Assembly (NCBI RefSeq): GCF_004762035.2
Contig: NZ_SIJK02000016.1
Span: 27,069-91,068 of the forward strand
Length of the DNA: 64,000 bases
From: Candidatus Chloroploca mongolica
GTDB lineage: Bacteria > Chloroflexota > Chloroflexia > Chloroflexales > Chloroflexaceae
Direction of reading: 5' to 3'
Every line of letters begins with the position of its first letter. The first letter of the stretch is position 1. This document shows, one piece after another, positions 50,732 through 58,099 of this stretch. The position numbers and the translations under genes were made by a program. Below the pieces are notes generated by a model, which saw only the letters and a program-made list of their open reading frames with translations, had not been told where the DNA came from and did no database searches.

Positions 50732-53700
50732 ATGGAACTGACGATCTCGTCCCAATCCGCGAACGAAGCGCTCGTCAGGTGCGATGGCGTTGCGTCGCAC
50801 TGTTTCATTCCGCGAGAAGTCTTGCCAGCACCGCAGGATGGCTCACGTTTGCCCAACCCCCTGGACGATCCGGTCGCTTATGGACGTGCGCTCTTCACGG
50901 CGCTCTTCCCCACCGGCTCGCTCGCCCACGCGGCCCTGGCGGCCCGCCCTGAGCGGATCGTGCTGGTTGCCGAGGGCGCGCTGGATGCCGTGCCCTGGGA
51001 GTATCTCTACGGGCCGGATGGTTTTGTGGTGCTGGAGGTGCCTTTTGTACGTGGATTGCCGATAGAACGGCGTGTGGCCCCACCAACGCTTGATGGCGGG
51101 CTGCACATCGTGGCGGTGCCGAGCAATCCGCTTGACGCCGCTGTGGTGCCGCTGAATATTGACGGCGAGTGGCTGCGGCTGCGCGAGAGTGTGCAGGCCG
51201 TCGAGGGTGCGGTCGTCCTGGAGCGCACGCGCCCGGCTACCGATGAGCAACTGCGCCGCCTGGTCGCTGGCAAGCGCCACCGTGTCGTCCACTTTATGGG
51301 CCACGGCAGCGCACAGCAGGACGAGGCGCAGCTCTGCTTCGAGCGCGCTGACGGGGGCCTTGAACTGGTCAGCGCCCGCACGCTGGCCCAGCGGTTGCGC
51401 GGCACGGTCTTCCTGGTCACACTGAACGCCTGCGTCAGTGCCACGCCCGGCCCCACGCCCTTCAGCAACTTGGCGCGCCTGCTGATCGAACAGGGTACCC
51501 CCTACGCACTCGGCATGCGCTTCAGCATTGTGGATGACGACGCACGAGCCTTCGCGCGCACCCTGTATGACGATCTCGCCCGTGGCGTCCCCATTGAAGA
51601 GGCGTTGCTCCAGGCCCGTCTGAGCCTAGCGCGCAGCGCCCGACCATGGGCCGTCGGCGTCCCAGTGCTCTATACTGCCCTGACCACACCCGCTGGCGGC
51701 TTTGCGACCCCGGCGGGCCAGCCCGACGTGCGCGACCGTCGCCCGCCGATCCAGGTGAGCGCCCTCCCCCGCGCCGAGGGTGCCTTCCAGGGTCGTCAGG
51801 AAGAGTTGCGGGCCATTGGTGCGCACCTGACTGGCGATAGCCGCCCGCCGGTGCTGACCATCCACGGCATCGGCGGTCAGGGCAAGACCGCCCTGGCCCG
51901 CGAAGTTGCCGAACGTTTCGCTTGGGCCTTCCCCGGGGGCGTTTGGGCCATCTCGCTGGAGAGCCTACCCAGCCGCGAACTGGTGGTGGCCGATCTCGCC
52001 CGCTTCTACGAGATCAGTAGTAACGCCATCGCACCAGAGCAACTCGAACGTCAAATGCTGACCTCGCTCAGCCATAACGTCGTTATCCCACCGGAGCAAC
52101 TCGAACGCCAGGTGCTGATCCGCTTGAGCCAGCAGCGCACGTTGCTCATCTTCGACAATGCCGAGACCCTCATAGCAGCGGTGGAGGCGGGCGAGAGAGA
52201 GGCGCTGCGCTTGGTCGAGTTGTTGCGGCAGGAATTGACCGGCGCACAGGCGACCCTGCTGGTAACGTCGCGCTCATTGCTGGGCTGGCCTGGCGAAATT
52301 TACCTGAGCCTGGGCGGGCTATCGGCCCCAGATGGGGCGCGACTGTTCCGCCAAAGTGCGCCAGCCCGGGCAGGTGCGATTGATCAGCGTATGGCTGAGG
52401 TGCTAAGTGCAAGGGTTGAAGGACATCCCCTGAGCCTGCGTCTGCTCGGTGGTGCCTTCAACGACACAACTATGGCTTTGGAGTCGTTTGTAGCCGCCTA
52501 CGAAGCGCAGCTTGCGATGGCCCACAACACGTACCTGGGCGAAGATCACCGCCATCGTACGCTGTACGCCAGCATTGAAACCAGTGTGCGCTACCTGGCC
52601 CCCGCGTTGCGCGATCTGCTCAGCGGTCTCTGGATCTTCCACGCACCCTTCCTGCCCGAGACAGCCCAGGCGATCTTTGATCCCGCTCCTACTACTGATG
52701 ATGTGCAACGCCCAGATGTCCGCGACCAGTTGCACGCGCTCTGGCAGCGCGGGCTGATCGAGCGTGAACAGATCACCCTGGAAGAGGGCAGGCTACTATA
52801 TTATCGGCTACATCCTATCCTGCGGCTATACGCCGAGCACCACCTGCAACCCCAGGCCTATGCGCCTGACCTGCTCCAGTCTCACTTCGCCACGATCTAC
52901 CTCGAGCTAGTGCGCTTGGTCAGTGAGAAACTGAACAATGACAGTCGTGCATCATCAATTGCACAGCAAGTCCGCGAAGATTTCGAGCGAGGACTTAGCT
53001 TGTGTAGCCTAGAGCAACGCGATGAATATCAAGTACTATGGGGTTTGGTTACGGCACGACTTGGCGATCTGCGGCGTGCGTTGCAATTGTGCGAAGCCGC
53101 TTTGGAGCGGCTTCAGGGTGGTGATACACAAATCCACTTACTAGCACTGCAAAGTATGGCATTGGTGTACCAGGGTCTAGGCCAACCACAGCGAGCAATT
53201 CAGATCTACGAGGAAGCCATGCCAGTCTGGCGTGCAATTTGTGATCGCGCTGGCGAAGCCATCACACTGCGAGGTATGGCGGAAGTGTACCAAGTTCTGG
53301 GCCAGCCGCAGCGGGCGCTCGCACTCTACGAGGAAGCATTGTCGATCTTGCGTGTGTTGTGCGAAGATGATCTCATAGCCGTCACACTGAGTGGTATGGC
53401 AGGGTTATACATGGATCTGGGCGAGACGCAACGGGCGCTCCAGATTTTAGACGAAGCCTTACCGATTCTACGTGCAGTGGGTGACCGTTCCAACGAAGCT
53501 GTCACATTGAACTATATGGCCACAGTGTACCGGAGTAAGGGGCAACCACAGCAGGCACTCCAACTTTACGATGAAGCTTTACCGCTCGTGCGTGCAGTTG
53601 GTAACCGTGCCGGCGAAGCCACTACGCTGAATGGTATGGCGATGGTCTATCAGAGCCTAAGTCAATTCCATCGGGCTCTTCAGTTCTACGAGGAGGTTTT

Positions 53701-56341
53701 GCCAATCTGGCGTGCGATGGGCAACCCCACTGGCGAAGCCGCTACGTTGAACAACATGGCGACAGTTTACCAGATGCTGGGAGAGCCGATGCAGGCGCTC
53801 CAGTTTTACGAGAAGTCCTTGCTGATTAGACGTATGGTGAGCGACCTTGCAGGCGAAGCCTATACGCTGAACAACATGGCAGAATTATATCGAAGCATAG
53901 GCCAGCCTCAGCGGGCGCTCCTGTTGTGCGAAGAAGCTATCCTGATCTGGCAGTCAGTGGGCAACGCTAATGGAAAAGCTTCTACGCTCAATAATATGGC
54001 GATAGTCTATCAGATTTTGGGTCAACCAGAGCGTTCGATTACGATCTGCGACGAAGCCTTACCAATCTGGCGTGCAGCAGGCAATCCCGCTGGCGAAGCC
54101 AGCACCCTGAACGTTATGGCAGAGGTGTACCGAAACCTGGGCCAGCCGACGCAGGCGCTCCAGTTCTATGAGAAGACATTGCCAATCTTCCGTACGGTGG
54201 GTGACCGCGTAGGCGAAGCCCAAACACTAAATAACATGGCACTGCTATATCACGGTCTAGGGCAACCCGATCAATCGCTCCAGTTCTACGATGAAGCCTT
54301 GTCGCTCTGCCGTATGATAAGCTATCGAACTGGAGAAGCCGCTACCCTGCACGGGATGGCGATGGTGTACCAGAGCATAGGGCAACCAGAGCGAGCCCTC
54401 CACCTCTTCGCCGAAGCCATCCCAATCTCTCGTGAGATAGACGACTGGGCTAGCGAAGCATCTATGCACAAAAGCATGGCGCTGGTGTACCAAACACTAG
54501 GGCAACCGCAGCGAGCACTTCAACTCTTAGACGAAGTCTTGCCAATTTTTCGTGAAGTTGGGAACCGCACCGAAGAAGCCGATACGCTGAATGGTATGGC
54601 GCTAGTGTACCAGACCATAGGGCAGCCGCAACGAGCACTCGAACTCTTCGACAAAGCCCTGTCGATCTGGCGTGCAATTGGCAATCGTGCTGGCGAAGCC
54701 GCCGCATTGAATGCTATGGGCATGGTGTACCAAACACTAGGACAACCACAACGAGCATTTGAACTCTTCGATGAAGCCTTGCCGATCCTGCGCAAGGTGG
54801 GTAGCCGCGCTGGCGAAGCTGAAGCATTGCTTGGTCTGGGAGTGTTATACCAGAGCATAGGGCAACCAGAACGAGCACTTGAACTCTTCGACGAAGTCCT
54901 GCCGATCTGGCGTGCAATTGGTAATCGCGCTGGCGAAGCCGCCGCATTGAATGCTATGGGCATGGTGTATCAGACCATAGGACAGCCGACGCAAGCCTTC
55001 CAACTCTTCGACGAAGCTTTGCCGATCTGGCGTGAAATTGGTAACCGCGCTGGCGAGGCTGCCACGCTAAGCAATATGGCATCGTTGTACCAGAGTCTAG
55101 GACAGCCGGAGTGGGCACTCGAACTTTACGAGGAGGCTCTGCCAATCTGTCGCGAAGTAGGTAATCGTACTGGCGAAGCCGTCATACTAAGTAATATGGC
55201 ATATCTGTATATGTACTTGCAGCAATTTGAACAAGCTTTAATGCAATTTGAAGCATCTATTTTGCTAGCTCAGCAGACAGCTTATCCCGCCGTAGAGACC
55301 GCCAGCCTCATTGGTCAAGCCATACTTTTGTACCAACACTTGGAACGCCCCCAAGAGGCCATGATTCAGATCGAGGCAGCACTTCAAATTTTTGTAAACA
55401 CTGATTTGCCCCAAGATATTTCTGGTAATACACCTGAACATATACACCAAATCCGTGCGGCAATGCAGAGCGGTGAATCTCTCATGCAGTCTGACCCAAT
55501 AACCCTGCCCACAGAACAACTCCAGGTGTTGATTGCCAGTACCGTTGCTGTATTGACGAGCGTTCCTGAACATCATTCCGGTTGGCGGGATGATGTAGCT
55601 AACATGCTTATGAATGCTCAGCAAAGGGGCAATCACTGGCAGATGGAAGTTGATCTCTATGCTGCACTGCTCGCGCTGCTGGACGGTGAATTGGTGGTGC
55701 TTGCGCCAGATCACCCTTATGCACCTACGTTAGCTGCTATACAAGTGGAAATCGATAACAGGAACATTCCCCCGGTCGAGGTTTCGGAAGAAGTGATGCA
55801 GGTGGTACTTGCTTTTGTGAATGCTCCTAACTGCTCCACCCGTCGCCAGGTGGTCGAAAATCATCAATCCATCCTCTTCTCTCCTGAAGTCGAGGCGCTT
55901 CTCGAAGAGTACATTCAACTCGCACTCGACCAGGGCGATCAGGATACGGCAAAGGGACTCGCTATTCGTCAGAGTATACTCAAGAGCTGTCAGTCTAGCG
56001 GGATCGAAACTGTTTTTAGCAACTTAATGCTGATAGAGTCTATCTTTAGCCCACAAGCAGCGGATCAAGCACTGGATGTATCACCAATTGACCCCGATCT
56101 CGTTCCGCGCTCGATTGTCGCCCTGCTCGCTGGCCCACAAGAGAAAATGGCCCACGCGCAATACCTCAATGCGCTTGCCGCTGCCAATGATGATCAGGGG
56201 CTCACGGCGCTTGTCCAGGCCATCCAGACCGCCCTCTTCGGCGGTGACTTAGCCCAACTTGGTGCCAAGCTGACTGGCCCGTATGCCGAGGCGTGTGCGG
56301 CCATTGTGGCTGGGGTGGAGCATGCGCAGCAGCAGGAGTAG
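50732..56341 (+). CDS. CHAT peptidase-NB-ARC-TPR giant STAND protein
   Basis: The 1,869-residue product has an N-terminal CHAT (caspase-like) domain, residues about 60-325, with the catalytic dyad visible: His191 in HFMGHGSA and Cys234 in TLNACVSAT. NB-ARC: VLTIHGIGGQGKTALAREVAERF (Lys385), TLLIFDNAETL (~473), ATLLVTSRSLLGWPG and EGHPLSLRLLGGAF. From ~800 to ~1,500 there are some 17 forty-residue TPRs (MAxVYQxLGQPQRALQLYEEALPIWRAxGNRAGEAxTLNN), each exactly 120 bp. A C-terminal ~370-residue domain (LPTEQLQVLIASTVAVLTSVPEHH...FGGDLAQLGAKLTGPYAEACAAIVAG) is shared with the protein at 62108. The TPRs probably sense a ligand, NB-ARC oligomerises, and CHAT cleaves a target. It is first of a three-gene operon. 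Confidence 0.9.
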   Translation: MELTISSQSANEALVRCDGVASHCFIPREVLPAPQDGSRLPNPLDDPVAYGRALFTALFPTGSLAHAALAARPERIVLVAEGALDAVPWEYLYGPDGFVVLEVPFVRGLPIERRVAPPTLDGGLHIVAVPSNPLDAAVVPLNIDGEWLRLRESVQAVEGAVVLERTRPATDEQLRRLVAGKRHRVVHFMGHGSAQQDEAQLCFERADGGLELVSARTLAQRLRGTVFLVTLNACVSATPGPTPFSNLARLLIEQGTPYALGMRFSIVDDDARAFARTLYDDLARGVPIEEALLQARLSLARSARPWAVGVPVLYTALTTPAGGFATPAGQPDVRDRRPPIQVSALPRAEGAFQGRQEELRAIGAHLTGDSRPPVLTIHGIGGQGKTALAREVAERFAWAFPGGVWAISLESLPSRELVVADLARFYEISSNAIAPEQLERQMLTSLSHNVVIPPEQLERQVLIRLSQQRTLLIFDNAETLIAAVEAGEREALRLVELLRQELTGAQATLLVTSRSLLGWPGEIYLSLGGLSAPDGARLFRQSAPARAGAIDQRMAEVLSARVEGHPLSLRLLGGAFNDTTMALESFVAAYEAQLAMAHNTYLGEDHRHRTLYASIETSVRYLAPALRDLLSGLWIFHAPFLPETAQAIFDPAPTTDDVQRPDVRDQLHALWQRGLIEREQITLEEGRLLYYRLHPILRLYAEHHLQPQAYAPDLLQSHFATIYLELVRLVSEKLNNDSRASSIAQQVREDFERGLSLCSLEQRDEYQVLWGLVTARLGDLRRALQLCEAALERLQGGDTQIHLLALQSMALVYQGLGQPQRAIQIYEEAMPVWRAICDRAGEAITLRGMAEVYQVLGQPQRALALYEEALSILRVLCEDDLIAVTLSGMAGLYMDLGETQRALQILDEALPILRAVGDRSNEAVTLNYMATVYRSKGQPQQALQLYDEALPLVRAVGNRAGEATTLNGMAMVYQSLSQFHRALQFYEEVLPIWRAMGNPTGEAATLNNMATVYQMLGEPMQALQFYEKSLLIRRMVSDLAGEAYTLNNMAELYRSIGQPQRALLLCEEAILIWQSVGNANGKASTLNNMAIVYQILGQPERSITICDEALPIWRAAGNPAGEASTLNVMAEVYRNLGQPTQALQFYEKTLPIFRTVGDRVGEAQTLNNMALLYHGLGQPDQSLQFYDEALSLCRMISYRTGEAATLHGMAMVYQSIGQPERALHLFAEAIPISREIDDWASEASMHKSMALVYQTLGQPQRALQLLDEVLPIFREVGNRTEEADTLNGMALVYQTIGQPQRALELFDKALSIWRAIGNRAGEAAALNAMGMVYQTLGQPQRAFELFDEALPILRKVGSRAGEAEALLGLGVLYQSIGQPERALELFDEVLPIWRAIGNRAGEAAALNAMGMVYQTIGQPTQAFQLFDEALPIWREIGNRAGEAATLSNMASLYQSLGQPEWALELYEEALPICREVGNRTGEAVILSNMAYLYMYLQQFEQALMQFEASILLAQQTAYPAVETASLIGQAILLYQHLERPQEAMIQIEAALQIFVNTDLPQDISGNTPEHIHQIRAAMQSGESLMQSDPITLPTEQLQVLIASTVAVLTSVPEHHSGWRDDVANMLMNAQQRGNHWQMEVDLYAALLALLDGELVVLAPDHPYAPTLAAIQVEIDNRNIPPVEVSEEVMQVVLAFVNAPNCSTRRQVVENHQSILFSPEVEALLEEYIQLALDQGDQDTAKGLAIRQSILKSCQSSGIETVFSNLMLIESIFSPQAADQALDVSPIDPDLVPRSIVALLAGPQEKMAHAQYLNALAAANDDQGLTALVQAIQTALFGGDLAQLGAKLTGPYAEACAAIVAGVEHAQQQE

Positions 56342-56357
56342 TTAGGAAGGTAATATC

Positions 56358-57170
56358 ATGGCCCAACTCTTTCTCATTGCGACCCCTGCCGACGCCACTT
56401 GCACCGATGCGCTGCGTGATCTGCTCACTGCGCAGGGCTATGGTATCTGGTCACTCCCAGCCCACCTCGATTCCGGCTCAGCCTCCTATCCCAGCGCACT
56501 GGAGCGTGGGATTCGCGGTAGCGCCGCCTTGGTGTTGATCTGGAGCGCGGCGGCGGCGGGCGATGAGTGGGTTGAGCGCATGGTGCGCTATGGGCAGCAA
56601 CTGAAGAAGCCGGTCATCACGCTGGCCCGCGATGCGACGCCACTGCCAATTACGCTGGTTGATGCGCCGGGGCTGCGCGAGAACGGCGACCTTGCAGCGG
56701 CAGTCACGCGGCTTGTCCCGCTGCTGCCGCCACCCGAGCAGGACGATCTGCTGCTGGCGCTGCTGAGCCACGAGTATATCCGTGAGCAGAAACGTGGCAT
56801 TGCCGAGGCGGTCACCTTGATTCAGCGCGGTGAGCGCCGTGAGGAACTGCTCGCAATGCTTGAAGATCTGGCCCGCCATAGTCTGTACAACACGGTTGCG
56901 GCAGAGGCGCAGCAGGCGCTCGCCAGCCTCAGCGGTCAGCCCGCGCCGGAAGCCCCGCCCGCTGCGTCGCGCCATACCTTTGGCGTCCGCTGCCCCAAGG
57001 GGCACGTCAGTTGGTACGATAAGCGCGAGGTCTGCCCCGCCAGCGGGACAATCCCGCGTAGTACGGTGCGTAAGGCCGGGCAAGATCTGGACGAACTGCT
57101 GTTGCCCTGCCGTACCGCCGGTTGTACCGAGACGGTCGTGGTGCGCGTGGACTGTGAGGGCTACACATGA
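56358..57170 (+). CDS. TIR-like domain protein with C-terminal zinc ribbon
   Basis: ATG 56358 follows the CHAT stop by 16 bases, with GGAAGG upstream. Of 270 residues, 1-135 have the TIR/SEFIR-like pattern: AQLFLIATPADATCTDALRDLLTAQGYGIWSLP, RGIRGSAALVLIWSAAAAGDEWVERMV and KPVITLARD. Residues about 210-270 are a Cys/His-rich segment (FGVRCPKGHVSWYDKREVCPASG...LPCRTAGCTETVVVRVDCEGY) that probably binds zinc. By eye the paralogue at 61470 does not conserve a Glu at the usual TIR NADase position, so an adaptor role seems likelier than NAD cleavage. It is sandwiched between the CHAT sensor and a membrane protein, overlapping the latter by four bases. Confidence 0.8.
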   Translation: MAQLFLIATPADATCTDALRDLLTAQGYGIWSLPAHLDSGSASYPSALERGIRGSAALVLIWSAAAAGDEWVERMVRYGQQLKKPVITLARDATPLPITLVDAPGLRENGDLAAAVTRLVPLLPPPEQDDLLLALLSHEYIREQKRGIAEAVTLIQRGERREELLAMLEDLARHSLYNTVAAEAQQALASLSGQPAPEAPPAASRHTFGVRCPKGHVSWYDKREVCPASGTIPRSTVRKAGQDLDELLLPCRTAGCTETVVVRVDCEGYT

Positions 57171-57667
57171 CCAAACCGCCACCCACTACGCGCACCAGTC
57201 CGCCCGTCCCCGACCCACCAGTGCCAGAGATCAAGGATGGGGTGCCGCCCCGCGCCGAGCAGCAGCAACTCGCCGCCTTCTTTGCCGAGGCCGAGCGCAA
57301 GCAGGTGGACTTCCTCGACGAGGCCGGTAAGCGCATCATCGAACTGACCACCTTGCTGCTCGGCGTGCTCTTTACCGTGGTTGCCTTTGGCGACACATAC
57401 CCGCCGCCCTATCTCGCCGACAATCCCGTCGCCAAACTGCTCAGTCTGGTCATCCTGGCCTGCTACGTGGTGGCGATGCTGCTCGGGCTGCGCACGGTTC
57501 ACCCGCGTGACTATGCGCGATACCGCTACAACCTCGATGGGATGCGTGAAGAGCTTGACCGCATCCTGGCCAACAAGAAGCGCTCGCTCTTCTGGGCCGG
57601 GCTCACCTTCTGGGCCGGCTCGGGTTGCCTGGCGCTGCTGATCGGCATCATCATCATGCTAGCCTGA
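57167..57667 (+). CDS. Three-pass membrane protein of the CHAT operon (candidate effector)
   Basis: ATG 57167 overlaps the previous stop (ATGA). The 166-residue product has a Pro-rich start and an amphipathic helix (AFFAEAERKQVDFLDEAGKR), then three hydrophobic helices: IIELTTLLLGVLFTVVAF, LLSLVILACYVVAMLLGL and GSGCLALLIGIIIMLA. The loop between helices 2 and 3 is basic (HPRDYARYRYNLDGMREELDRILANKKR). The paralogue at 61018 keeps this design, including FLDEA.KRIIEL and YPPPYLA-type residues. No family is recognised. Conserved linkage to a protease-sensor suggests a membrane-disrupting or anchoring effector (inference). Confidence 0.8.
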   Translation: MTKPPPTTRTSPPVPDPPVPEIKDGVPPRAEQQQLAAFFAEAERKQVDFLDEAGKRIIELTTLLLGVLFTVVAFGDTYPPPYLADNPVAKLLSLVILACYVVAMLLGLRTVHPRDYARYRYNLDGMREELDRILANKKRSLFWAGLTFWAGSGCLALLIGIIIMLA

Positions 57668-57673
57668 GCTGCT

Positions 57674-57742
57674 TTTTGACGCAAAGGCGCAGAGGCGCAG
57701 CGGTATTACATATCTTTGCGCCGTTGCGCCTTTGCGTCAAAA
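57674..57742. terminator. Bidirectional intrinsic terminator
   Basis: TTTTGACGCAAAGGCGCA (57674-57691) and TGCGCCTTTGCGTCAAAA (57725-57742) are perfect 18-bp complements. The arm ends supply T-runs on both strands. It sits exactly between convergent operons and overlaps the last codons of the peptidase gene on the minus strand. Confidence 0.85.
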
Positions 57743-58099
57743 CAACCAGTCTTTTTTGCGGAGCCGCTCCTCACGCTCTTCCCAGTCGGGCAGGTAGGCC
57801 CACATGAAGCTTTTGAAAAGCTTGCTGTGGTTGGGCGCGAGCAGGTGGACGAGTTCGTGGACGATGACGTATTCGCCAAGTTCGCGCGGGAGGTCAACCA
57901 GTTCGCTGTTGAGGGTCAGGTTGCCGGCGGTGGACATTGAGGCCCACTTTGTGCGCATGGCCCGTACCTGGATGCGTACGACGCGTACGCCGATGCGCGC
58001 CGCCCATGCGCGGGTGGCCCAGCGCAGGTCATCGGCGTCGTGCCAGGTGCGCGCAGGCACCTGCGGCATGGTTGTCGCGCCCACGGCTCGCTCGCTCAT
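57737..58099 (-). CDS. YgjP/DUF45-type zinc metallopeptidase
   Basis: The 120-residue product has the DUF45 signature: RAMRTKWASMSTAGNLTLNSELVDLP, then YVIVHELVHLLAPNHSKLF, with zinc ligands His81, His85 and His91 and catalytic Glu82. ATG 58099 overlaps the hsdR stop (ATGA), so it is co-translated with hsdR. This pairing with type I restriction genes is a recurrent arrangement; the peptidase is presumed to act on the restriction complex or on proteins released by damage, but its substrate is unknown. It is short compared with E. coli YgjP (~167 residues) because only the core is present. Confidence 0.85.
   Translation of the reverse strand: MSERAVGATTMPQVPARTWHDADDLRWATRAWAARIGVRVVRIQVRAMRTKWASMSTAGNLTLNSELVDLPRELGEYVIVHELVHLLAPNHSKLFKSFMWAYLPDWEEREERLRKKDWLF

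Noticed and set aside
53100-55220. Regular 120-bp periodicity, considered as a CRISPR-like or satellite array
   Set aside because: It encodes in-frame 40-residue TPR units of the CHAT protein. Units are contiguous with no spacers.
57674-57742. Inverted repeat considered as a transposon terminal repeat
   Set aside because: It has the position and T-runs of a bidirectional terminator between convergent genes, with no transposase or target duplication nearby.
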